Source of the DNA: Actinomycetota bacterium
GTDB lineage: Bacteria > Actinomycetota > Actinomycetes > Nanopelagicales > Nanopelagicaceae
Assembly (NCBI GenBank): GCA_947377725.1
Contig: CANCGX010000019.1
Location: 1 to 16,876 of the forward strand
Length of the DNA: 16,876 bases
Direction of reading: 5' to 3'
Of this stretch, positions 6,560 to 13,577 are shown piece by piece. The position numbers and the translations under genes are program-made. Position 1 is the first letter of the stretch, and every line of letters begins with the position of its first letter. The notes beneath the pieces were generated by a model. It was not told the DNA's origin and did no database searches. It worked only from the letters and a program-made list of their open reading frames with translations.

Positions 6560-7858
6560 ATGACGAATTTGTGGAGTGCGCCTTATCGCGGAATGTCACC
6601 TGTGCACGCGCGCATCACGATTCCTGGTTCAAAGTCCGTTACCAATAGAGCGCTCATTCTTGCCGCTCTTTCCGATTCCGAATCAACTCTGCGCAAGCCA
6701 CTTCATTCCCGCGATTCTGCGCTAATGATTGGTGGTCTAAAGGCTCTTGGTACACACATTGAACAATCCTCGAATGGCGATCTAACCGTTACACCCGCTC
6801 AACTTTTTGGGCCAGCACAAATCGATGTTGGAAATGCTGGAACAGTTATGCGTTTTCTTCCGCCCGTTGCAGCAATGGCAAAAGGAATAATTCATTTTGA
6901 TGGAGATCCGCGGTCGCATGAGCGCCCACTTGGACCGGTAATCGCAGCACTTGAATCGTTGGGTGTATCTCTAGAACATGGTGGAAGGTACTCACTTCCC
7001 ATGACGATGAATTCGAATGGCCAGATGCAAGGGGGCGTCGTTGATGTCGATGCAACTTCATCTAGTCAATTCATCTCTGCACTTTTATTGGTTGCTCCGG
7101 CTACGAAGGACGGCATCACGATTCGTCACACTGGCACTTCGCTGCCTTCCATGCCGCACATCGATATGACGGTTCACATGCTTCGCGAACTTGGAGTCAA
7201 CGTTGAGATTATCGACAACAAGGAATGGCGTGTATCCCCTGCCATTCTTCACGGACGAGATATCACCATAGAGCCCGATCTCTCCAATGCAGCCCCCTTT
7301 ATTGGTGCTGCGATGATTTGTGGGGGCTCTGTAACAGTCACTGATTGGCCTAAATCAACCACTCAGCCCGGTGATCAACTTCGTTCAATCCTTTCCGACA
7401 TGGGCGCTTCGGTGGTTTTCGAAACTTCCTCGACTGGATCCGATCTAACTTTTTCAAGTGACGGAACTATTCACGGCATCGATGTCGATCTTCATGATGT
7501 TGGAGAATTGACTCCTTCAATTGCAGCTCTCGCCGTTCTTGCCGATTCACCATCATCATTGCGCGGAATTGGCCATTTACGGCTCCACGAAACCGATCGC
7601 CTTGCTGCAATTGCACGCGAAGTTAATGCACTCGGTGGAAATGTTGTGGAAGAAGAGACGGCCCTTCATATTGTTCCCGCTCCACTTCATGGTGGAATCT
7701 TTCATACGTACGAGGACCATCGTCTTGCGACAGCAGGCGCCATGATTGGACTCCGCGTTGCAAATATTGAAGTAGAAAACATTGCAACTACTCAAAAAAC
7801 TCTTCCTGATTTTCCCGGTGCATGGGCCGATCTACTATCTCAAAGTCCTACAAAGTAA
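6560..7858 (+). CDS. aroA: 3-phosphoshikimate 1-carboxyvinyltransferase (EPSP synthase)
   Basis: A 432-aa enzyme of the shikimate pathway that joins PEP to shikimate-3-phosphate. Motifs in order: PGSKSVTNR (22-30, substrate lysine, serine and arginine), GNAGTVMRF (91-99, PEP site), DGDPRSHERPLGP (114-126), SSSQ (167-170), DVGELTPS (313-320), RLHETDR (341-347), TYEDHR (383-388) and a terminal PDFPGAW. The Gly of the GNAG motif is present, and Phe replaces the enterobacterial Pro101, as in other actinobacterial AroA. The frame is open back to a GTG at 6527, but homology begins at MTNLWSAPYRG, and a -10 hexamer lies 7 nt before this ATG, so I set the start at 6560. rsgA follows after 22 nt. Confidence 0.96.
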   Translation: MTNLWSAPYRGMSPVHARITIPGSKSVTNRALILAALSDSESTLRKPLHSRDSALMIGGLKALGTHIEQSSNGDLTVTPAQLFGPAQIDVGNAGTVMRFLPPVAAMAKGIIHFDGDPRSHERPLGPVIAALESLGVSLEHGGRYSLPMTMNSNGQMQGGVVDVDATSSSQFISALLLVAPATKDGITIRHTGTSLPSMPHIDMTVHMLRELGVNVEIIDNKEWRVSPAILHGRDITIEPDLSNAAPFIGAAMICGGSVTVTDWPKSTTQPGDQLRSILSDMGASVVFETSSTGSDLTFSSDGTIHGIDVDLHDVGELTPSIAALAVLADSPSSLRGIGHLRLHETDRLAAIAREVNALGGNVVEEETALHIVPAPLHGGIFHTYEDHRLATAGAMIGLRVANIEVENIATTQKTLPDFPGAWADLLSQSPTK

Positions 7859-7880
7859 CTAGGGATATAAGGCAATCGCA

Positions 7881-8861
7881 GTGACCTCTCGCTCATATGA
7901 TGAAGAGGATGTGCGTATTCGCCCATCTCGTCGCACACGCCCTCGAACGAAAGATCGCCCAGAACATGCGGATGCGATTGAAGGACGAGTAATTGGTGTT
8001 GATCGAGGCCGAACAACCTGTCTGGTGCTTGAACACAATAAACCGGTTACAGCGATGAAAGCTCGCGAACTAGGGCAAAAATCAGTAGTTGTTGGAGACT
8101 TAGTGTCGCTTGTTGGTGACATCTCAGGAACCACAGGGACGCTCTGCAGAATTGTCGCTGTCCAACCACGATCAAATGTCCTGACACGCACAGTCGATGA
8201 TGCCGCACAATTTGAACGAATGATTGTTTCAAATGTGGATCAAATTGCAATCGTTATTGCAGCTGCAGACCCAGAACCGCGTCACGGTTTTGTCGATAGA
8301 GCACTTGTCGTCGCATTCGATCAGGGAATATCGCCACTTATTATTGTCACAAAATGCGATCTAGCTAACCCGACAGAATTCTTAGCGCCATATGAGACTC
8401 TTCGGGTTCCATCCATTCAAATTCAACGTGGATCAGATCTTTCGGAATTGAAAACTAAACTTGAAGGAAAACGAACAGTTTTGCTCGGTCATTCTGGTGT
8501 TGGGAAATCAACACTTGTTAACGCTCTTTTCGGCGACGATGTACGTGCAACAGGTGATGTAAATACCATCACAGGAAGAGGGCGCCATACATCTTCAAGT
8601 GCTCTCGCGCTTTCACTCGATGCAATTCCACACGATAAAGGAACCTGGATTATTGATACTCCTGGAGTTCGTTCTTTCGGGTTGGCTCACGTTGAACGCG
8701 AGAGAGTTATTAGAGCATTTTCAGAATTCGATGAAGCAATCGAGCATTGCCCCCGAAACTGTTCGCACGATGAAGAAGATTGCGCTCTCAATCACTGGGA
8801 ATTTACTGATGAATCTAAGGCTCGCTTAGTGAATCTGCGCGGCTTGCTCAGTGAGCGGTAA
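7881..8861 (+). CDS. rsgA: Small-subunit ribosome biogenesis GTPase RsgA
   Basis: A 326-aa circularly permuted GTPase that acts late in 30S subunit assembly. An OB-fold region (about 33-105) precedes the G domain, whose motifs occur in permuted order: TKCD (157-160, G4), then GHSGVGKST (203-211, P-loop), GRGRHT (232-237, G2) and DTPGVRSFG (259-267, G3). A C-terminal zinc knuckle has Cys290, Cys294, His296 and Cys301. This is C-x3-C-x-H-x4-C, slightly tighter than the enterobacterial C-x4-C-x-H-x5-C. The basic, acidic-tipped N-terminus is typical of actinobacterial forms. Start is GTG with a modest aagg 8 nt upstream. It lies between aroA and hisN, probably co-transcribed with aroA. Confidence 0.95.
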   Translation: MTSRSYDEEDVRIRPSRRTRPRTKDRPEHADAIEGRVIGVDRGRTTCLVLEHNKPVTAMKARELGQKSVVVGDLVSLVGDISGTTGTLCRIVAVQPRSNVLTRTVDDAAQFERMIVSNVDQIAIVIAAADPEPRHGFVDRALVVAFDQGISPLIIVTKCDLANPTEFLAPYETLRVPSIQIQRGSDLSELKTKLEGKRTVLLGHSGVGKSTLVNALFGDDVRATGDVNTITGRGRHTSSSALALSLDAIPHDKGTWIIDTPGVRSFGLAHVERERVIRAFSEFDEAIEHCPRNCSHDEEDCALNHWEFTDESKARLVNLRGLLSER

Positions 8862-8864
8862 CCT
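8859..8864 (+). promoter_or_regulatory. -10-like element before hisN, overlapping the rsgA stop
   Basis: TAACCT begins with the rsgA TAA and ends 6 nt before the hisN GTG. It has the same geometry as the other leaderless candidates, and hisN lacks a good Shine-Dalgarno. Part of the match is forced by the stop codon, so this is weaker than the others. Confidence 0.35.
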
Positions 8865-8870
8865 TCTCCC

Positions 8871-9680
8871 GTGACTCGCGACTTTCAAGCCGACCTAGCT
8901 CTGGCTCATCTCATGGCCGACGCAGCAGATGCCATAACTCTTGACCGATTTCAATCAGATGATTTGGTTATCGAAACAAAGCCCGACACGACCCCAGTAA
9001 CAGATGCTGATAAGGCTACAGAGAGAAAAATTCGTGAATTAATTTCTCAATCACGTCCTGATGATTTAGTAATAGGTGAAGAATACGGCGCACCGGATCC
9101 AACGAGTGATACGAGCGGTAAGTATTACTGGGTTATCGACCCAATTGATGGTACAAAGAATTTTGTGCGAGGCATTCCTGTTTGGGCCACTCTTATTGCA
9201 CTTATCGATCCCAACCATAAAGTTGTAGTGGGCGTTGTCTCCTCCCCTGCGCTTGCTCGTCGTTGGAGCGCAGCTGAAGGTCATGGTGCGTACCTTTCCG
9301 CGAACGGCAATGTTGCCCAAAGAATTCGTGTTTCTGGTGTCTCTAAAATAGAAGATGCGCAACTGATATACAGCGACCTAGTTGGCTGGGGTACTCGCAA
9401 GAGCGCTTTCCTTGCTCTCCAAGAGAAAGTGTGGCGGACAAGAGGCATCGGTGATTTTTGGTCACATATGTTGGTGGCAGAAGGCGCTGCAGATATAGCT
9501 GTTGAACCTGTTCTAGCCCTTTGGGATATGGCTCCTCTCGACATAATCGTTCGCGAAGCAGGCGGAGCTTTTTCAAATATTGATGGTGTTGATGGACCCC
9601 ATGGTCGTAGCGGTGTTTCAAGTAATGGAAAGCTACATGCCAACTTCATCTCATCCCTTAATTCGAAAATCTCTGAATAG
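8871..9680 (+). CDS. hisN: Histidinol-phosphatase of the inositol monophosphatase superfamily (HisN type)
   Basis: A 269-aa Mg-dependent phosphatase. Metal-binding motifs are complete: GEEYG (Glu70 site), WVIDPIDGTKNFVRG (87-101, Asp90 and Asp93), and WDMAPLDIIVREAGG (218-232, Asp219). TPVTDADKATE (41-51) is the usual N-terminal signature. The length, the NFVRGIPVWATLIAL stretch and the position after rsgA match actinobacterial HisN, which dephosphorylates L-histidinol phosphate in histidine synthesis. A more general inositol-phosphate phosphatase cannot be excluded. Start is GTG, 9 nt after the rsgA stop. The next gene follows after 9 nt. Confidence 0.88.
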   Translation: MTRDFQADLALAHLMADAADAITLDRFQSDDLVIETKPDTTPVTDADKATERKIRELISQSRPDDLVIGEEYGAPDPTSDTSGKYYWVIDPIDGTKNFVRGIPVWATLIALIDPNHKVVVGVVSSPALARRWSAAEGHGAYLSANGNVAQRIRVSGVSKIEDAQLIYSDLVGWGTRKSAFLALQEKVWRTRGIGDFWSHMLVAEGAADIAVEPVLALWDMAPLDIIVREAGGAFSNIDGVDGPHGRSGVSSNGKLHANFISSLNSKISE

Positions 9681-9689
9681 GGGAAGTTG

Positions 9690-10211
9690 ATGGGACTTTT
9701 TTCAAGAATCTTCGGGAGAAAAAGCAAAAGCGGAACTTCAGGAACTTCCTCAAGTCGCAAAAATATTCCAGCTTTAAGCGAACATTTTTCAATTGCAGAA
9801 CTTGCGATAATTCCTGCACCGCTTGGCAAAGTGAGTGGCACAGTCCTCGACGAAGCCGTTATTCGATCATGCATAACTGCAGTCTTAAAAAACCAAGGTA
9901 CTAAAGTAAATAATCTCATTATCGATGAGATGAAGGCTCCTTTTGATTTTTTATCAACCGGATACAGTCACAACACTGAACGAGGGTATGCGGCCGTCGT
10001 AAGAGATAACTCTGGTGATCACACTCAATTTCCGATTGACCGTAGAGTATTGATTGGTGGAGCAAATTACGTTCGTCGCGCCACTACTGATCTACATCCA
10101 GATATTGCAAGAATGGTAAATCAAGACCTTCCGGTGGATTCGACACTTCACTTAGCTGCGATTGATGGAATCGCTTACGCTGCACTCGTTATTAAACGAG
10201 AGATGAAATAA
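9690..10211 (+). CDS. Conserved-looking hypothetical protein, 173 aa
   Basis: I do not recognise this protein. It opens with a short amphipathic, basic segment (MGLFSRIFGRKSK), then a Ser/Thr/Gly-rich linker (about 14-23), then a folded-looking alpha/beta region to residue 173 with no transmembrane helix, no cysteine cluster and no known catalytic motif. The basic amphipathic start could dock on a membrane or ribosome; that is speculation. It is clearly expressed-looking: a good Shine-Dalgarno (aggggaag, 9679-9686) precedes the ATG, it continues the aroA-rsgA-hisN strand with a 9-nt gap, and its codon use matches its neighbours. It ends 2 bp from the convergent zwf stop. Confidence 0.75.
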   Translation: MGLFSRIFGRKSKSGTSGTSSSRKNIPALSEHFSIAELAIIPAPLGKVSGTVLDEAVIRSCITAVLKNQGTKVNNLIIDEMKAPFDFLSTGYSHNTERGYAAVVRDNSGDHTQFPIDRRVLIGGANYVRRATTDLHPDIARMVNQDLPVDSTLHLAAIDGIAYAALVIKREMK

Positions 10212-10213
10212 CT

Positions 10214-11599
10214 CTAAAGATCAATCCACTCTCCACCAGCAAGCTCAGCAGCATCGTCAGGACCCCATGTGCCTACAAAATACGGGTGAACCTGTGCTTC
10301 ATTATTCAGCACATCTTTAACAATTCTCCACGTTTCAAGAACAGAATCGATGCGAGTAAATCGCATGTGGTCACCCATCATGGCAGCTCTTATGAGTCGT
10401 TCGTAAGCTTCTTGTCGCTCACCAAGTGCAGCGCTGAATTCGACATTCAATTGGACGGGAATAGTCGATAAGTGATCGCCAGGCGCTTTGGCCATCAGCT
10501 CAATATCTACGCCATCTTTCTTGCCTAAACGAAAGCGCAAAATATTCGGAGATGCTTCTTGTGTTTCAGCGAAAAGCATTCTTGGGGGTTGCTTAAATTC
10601 AACAATAACTTCCAGAGTTGTTTCAGCAAGAGCTTTTCCAGTACGAATGATGAAGGGAACGCCAGCCCAACGCCATGAATCAACATGAACTTTCGCTGCA
10701 ACAAAAGTTTCAGTCTGAGAATGTTCTGCAACGCCGGGTTCATCTAAATAACCTACGTATTGTCCTCGAACAATTTCTTCAGGCTTCAATTCAGAAATAG
10801 CACGGAAAACCTTGAGCTTCTCCATTTCCATGGATTCAGGAGACATATCTGCCGGCGGCTCCATAGCAATAAGCGCCAAAACCTGGAGAAGGTGATTCTG
10901 AAGCACGTCCCGAATCGCACCCACACCATCATAAAAAGCGCCGCGACCTTCGATACCAAAATCTTCAGCCATGGTGATTTGAATGCTATTTATATATCTT
11001 CGATTCCAAAGTGGTTCCCAGATTGAATTTGCAAAGCGGAAAATCAGAATATCTTCAACAGATTCTTTGCCGAGATAGTGATCAATTCTATAAATTCGCT
11101 TCTCGGGCAATACTGCCTCTAAAACTTTTTGAAGATGTTCTGCGGATTCAAGATCACGCCCGAATGGTTTTTCTACGACTAATCGGCAACGTCCCGTTAA
11201 TCCAACTCTTGCCAAGCCTTGAGTTACATTTTCAAAGGCTGCGGGTGGAATCGCCAGATAAATAACCGGCTTCTCTTTATCTTTAAGGACTCTTGCAAGT
11301 TCCTCATAAAGTTCTGGAGATTTGTAATCTCCCACAATTAAATCTAGATGAGAATCTAATTTCTCTAGTACGGCAGGATCTGGATCTTTAACTGCAGTGC
11401 GTACGCCTTCCATTGCATGTTGCATGAATTGCTGGTGATCCCATTTCGATGAAGCAACTCCATAGACAGGAACGTTGAGAAAACCACTCTTTGCCATGTT
11501 GTAAAGCGCCGGAAACAATTTCTTTTTTGCTAAATCTCCGGTGGCGCCGAACATAACCAGAACATCTGCCGGACGCTTGAGCACAACTCTTGGATTCAT
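10214..11599 (-). CDS. zwf: Glucose-6-phosphate dehydrogenase (short form)
   Basis: A 461-aa enzyme that oxidises glucose-6-phosphate to 6-phosphogluconolactone, the first step of the oxidative pentose phosphate pathway. It has the nucleotide fold motif FGATGDLAKKK (17-27), EKPFG (143-147), active-site RIDHYLGKE (171-179, His174) and the second catalytic His236 in VLQNHLLQ. At about 460 aa it is shorter than the 480-510 aa classical enzyme, as in the mycobacterial short paralogue. The position that usually carries an NADP 2'-phosphate arginine (GVxR) is GVAS here (Ser50). It is last in the pgl-gnd-zwf set; its ATG shares one base with the gnd TGA (TGATG), so translation is coupled. A TTG one codon earlier is not preferred. 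Confidence 0.96.
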   Translation of the reverse strand: MNPRVVLKRPADVLVMFGATGDLAKKKLFPALYNMAKSGFLNVPVYGVASSKWDHQQFMQHAMEGVRTAVKDPDPAVLEKLDSHLDLIVGDYKSPELYEELARVLKDKEKPVIYLAIPPAAFENVTQGLARVGLTGRCRLVVEKPFGRDLESAEHLQKVLEAVLPEKRIYRIDHYLGKESVEDILIFRFANSIWEPLWNRRYINSIQITMAEDFGIEGRGAFYDGVGAIRDVLQNHLLQVLALIAMEPPADMSPESMEMEKLKVFRAISELKPEEIVRGQYVGYLDEPGVAEHSQTETFVAAKVHVDSWRWAGVPFIIRTGKALAETTLEVIVEFKQPPRMLFAETQEASPNILRFRLGKKDGVDIELMAKAPGDHLSTIPVQLNVEFSAALGERQEAYERLIRAAMMGDHMRFTRIDSVLETWRIVKDVLNNEAQVHPYFVGTWGPDDAAELAGGEWIDL

Positions 11600-12636
11600 C
11601 AATTAGTTTTTTTCTTCATTTCTACGTGTCCGCCAAATTTCTTTCTCATTGCAGAGAGAACCTTATTTCCGTACAAACCATTCCCGCGGGAAGAAAAGCG
11701 ATCCATGAGTGAGGCGCTCAACACATTTGCTGGCGTTCCCGCATCGATTGCGGTCTGAACAGTCCAACGGCCTTCACCAGAATCCGATACAGAACCTTCA
11801 TATCCATCAAGGTTTGGATCCTCATTAAATGCGATTGCAGTGAGATCGAGCAGCCACGATGCAACAACAGATCCACGACGCCATACTTCAGTAATTTCTG
11901 TCATGTCGAGGTCGTACTTGGTCTCGTTGTGGTTTCCAACAGATGTTGGGTGCTTGATGCCATCTCCTGCAGCATGCAATAAGTTCAAACCTTCTGCATA
12001 TGCAGCCATTGCACCATATTCAATGCCGTTGTGAACCATCTTCACAAAGTGACCGGCACCTACAGGTCCGCAGTGATAGAAACCATACTCAGCTTGTGAT
12101 GGTGTTCCATCTTTACCAAGTGTGCGTTCTGCAGATTCGATTCCGGGAGCAAGTGCTTTAAAGATTGGGTTAAGGCGTTCTACAACAGCTTTATCTCCAC
12201 CGATCATCAAGCTATATCCACGATCTAGACCGTAAACGCCACCTGATGTTCCAACATCAACAAAGTTGATCTTCTTCTCTGCAAGCCAATCAGCATTCGT
12301 AATATCGTCACGGTAAAAAGTATTTCCTCCATCAATAATGGTGGAACCTGGCGCAAGATGCTCAGAAATCTTTTTGATTGTCTCTTTGGTTACTTCTGCG
12401 GGAACCATTACCCAAACAATTTGTGGGTTTGCATCGTTGTTGTATTGAGCCAACTCAGAAAGTGATGAAAGCCCAATGAATCCTTCAGCAGCAACACTCT
12501 TTACGGTCTCTGCATTAACGTCAAAGACGGAGATCGAAACAGGAGTTGATGGATCGATGTGCTTCTGGATACGACGAGCAATATTTGCACCCATACGACC
12601 AAGGCCGACCATTGTGAATTGCAGTTGTGCACTCAT
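11599..12636 (-). CDS. gnd: 6-phosphogluconate dehydrogenase, short form, probably NAD-preferring
   Basis: A 345-aa decarboxylating dehydrogenase that yields ribulose-5-phosphate and CO2. Rossmann motif GLGRMG is at 11-16, substrate motif DVGTSGGVYGLDRG at 127-140 and catalytic HFVKMVHNGIEYG at 196-208 (Lys199, Asn203). It is far shorter than the classic 470-aa enzyme and belongs to the YqeC/GntZ-like short class. The second beta strand ends in FD (Asp39) instead of the Asn-Arg that binds the NADP phosphate, which suggests NAD preference (inference). A clear Shine-Dalgarno (cggag) precedes the ATG. It is 55 nt downstream of pgl and overlaps zwf by one base. Confidence 0.95.
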   Translation of the reverse strand: MSAQLQFTMVGLGRMGANIARRIQKHIDPSTPVSISVFDVNAETVKSVAAEGFIGLSSLSELAQYNNDANPQIVWVMVPAEVTKETIKKISEHLAPGSTIIDGGNTFYRDDITNADWLAEKKINFVDVGTSGGVYGLDRGYSLMIGGDKAVVERLNPIFKALAPGIESAERTLGKDGTPSQAEYGFYHCGPVGAGHFVKMVHNGIEYGAMAAYAEGLNLLHAAGDGIKHPTSVGNHNETKYDLDMTEITEVWRRGSVVASWLLDLTAIAFNEDPNLDGYEGSVSDSGEGRWTVQTAIDAGTPANVLSASLMDRFSSRGNGLYGNKVLSAMRKKFGGHVEMKKKTN

Positions 12637-12691
12637 ACTTTTCTCCGCTTCGTTCTACTGTTGAACCCTAAAATACCGATGCTGACTAAAA

Positions 12692-13423
12692 CTAAATTTT
12701 TAGATCAGTTGCGATGAACAACTGGCCAAATTTCTCCGCTTCCACCAACAGGCTGACTGGCCCACGGTTATTAGAAACGAAATCTACGAGCGCCTCACGC
12801 TTACCTTCGCCTAGGGCAAAGATATAAATCGCATTCGCTCGTGCAAGCCGATCAACACTGATACTGACACGGTCTGCAGGTGGCTTAGGAGAATTATCTA
12901 CTGGCACGGCCGATTTCGTTGAATGCGCGGTCGTACTTAGCCCTGGAAATAGCGAGGCGATGTGGCCATCCTCACCCATACTGAGCAGTACCGCATCAAA
13001 GTGATCCGGTCCCACAGATTCATCAAGGTCCTTTGCATACAAATCAGCGGCACTCTCCAAAGACATATCCGCAGGCGATGCAACGCGATGAAAGTTGATA
13101 ACAACTTTATTTTCGTTAAGACACTTCTCAAACGCTGCGATGAGTTTTGTGTCGGTTCGTTCAGGATCTGAAAGATCGGTAAATCGCTCGTCGCTGAACC
13201 AAATGTGAAGCTCGGGAACTTGAGCGAATTTTTGTGAGTTGGTTAGTCTAAATAATTCAGTATCTAGGGTTTGAGCAATCTGAAGACCAGTACGTCCACC
13301 GGTCAGAACTACGTGTGCGGCGCCAGATAGCTGCCAAGAATGGGAAATCGAAGCGATAGATTTATTGACGACGCTTGAGACCAGGACCCCAGAAGAGGGG
13401 TCGATGATTGTCGTTACGTTCAT
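12692..13423 (-). CDS. pgl: 6-phosphogluconolactonase (DevB family)
   Basis: A 243-aa lactonase that hydrolyses 6-phosphogluconolactone between the Zwf and Gnd steps. It belongs to the glucosamine-6-phosphate isomerase-like fold, with LTGGRTG (40-46), WFSDERF (75-81) and MGEDGHIASLFPG (149-161). The N-terminal MNVTTIIDPSSGVL aligns well with family starts, so the ATG at 13423 should be correct. This ATG comes only 2 nt after the last base of the initiator tRNA gene, leaving no room for a promoter, leader or Shine-Dalgarno outside the tRNA. It is the first coding gene of the pgl-gnd-zwf pentose phosphate set. Confidence 0.93.
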   Translation of the reverse strand: MNVTTIIDPSSGVLVSSVVNKSIASISHSWQLSGAAHVVLTGGRTGLQIAQTLDTELFRLTNSQKFAQVPELHIWFSDERFTDLSDPERTDTKLIAAFEKCLNENKVVINFHRVASPADMSLESAADLYAKDLDESVGPDHFDAVLLSMGEDGHIASLFPGLSTTAHSTKSAVPVDNSPKPPADRVSISVDRLARANAIYIFALGEGKREALVDFVSNNRGPVSLLVEAEKFGQLFIATDLKI

Positions 13424-13425
13424 AG

Positions 13426-13499
13426 TAGCGGGGACAGGATTTGAACCTATGACCTCTGGGTTATGAGCCCAGCGAGCTACCGAGCTGCTCCACCCCGCG
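13426..13499 (-). tRNA. Initiator tRNA-Met (anticodon CAT)
   Basis: A 74-nt cloverleaf reads on the minus strand: acceptor CGCGGGG with CCCCGCT, D arm GAGC/GCTC, anticodon stem CTGGG/CCCAG around CTCATAA, T arm with TTCAAAT, and discriminator A. Initiator features are present: an unpaired first base (C1 against U72), three consecutive G:C pairs next to the anticodon loop, and an A11:U24 pair in the D stem. The 3' CCA is not encoded; the genome continues CTATG, where ATG is the pgl start. The T stem has one U-G wobble. Confidence 0.96.
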
Positions 13500-13502
13500 T
13501 CG

Positions 13503-13531
13503 GTAGTGGAATCTTAGTTTGATTCCACTAC
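13503..13531. repeat. Perfect 11-bp inverted repeat between UPF0182 gene and tRNA-fMet
   Basis: Arms 13503-13513 (GTAGTGGAATC) and 13521-13531 are perfectly complementary with a 7-nt spacer. It lies 47 nt after the UPF0182 stop and 3 nt before the tRNA 5' end. It could be a terminator without a T tract, as is common in Actinobacteria, or an operator over the tRNA promoter. Confidence 0.7.
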
Positions 13532-13540
13532 ATAAGTAAA
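13511..13540 (-). promoter_or_regulatory. Probable promoter of the tRNA-fMet-pgl-gnd-zwf unit
   Basis: A -10 TAAGAT (13516-13511) and a -35 TTTACT (13540-13535, 4 of 6 to consensus) are separated by 18 nt. The predicted start is near 13504, giving a short 5-nt tRNA leader. The promoter overlaps the palindrome at 13503-13531. Confidence 0.5.
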
Positions 13541-13577
13541 ATTCAAGCAGGATTCAACCGTATCGATTGAATTGCTT

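Noticed and set aside
9281..9919. Long 212-residue open frame on the minus strand across hisN and the following gene
   Set aside because: Fully antisense to two convincing genes, with composition typical of a shadow frame and no recognisable domain. The same applies to frames at 5385-5849 (+), 14241-14696 (+) and 7859-8191 (-).
10185..10200. 6-bp hairpin near the convergent end of the 173-aa gene and zwf
   Set aside because: Short AT-containing stem with no T tract on either side; too weak to call a terminator.
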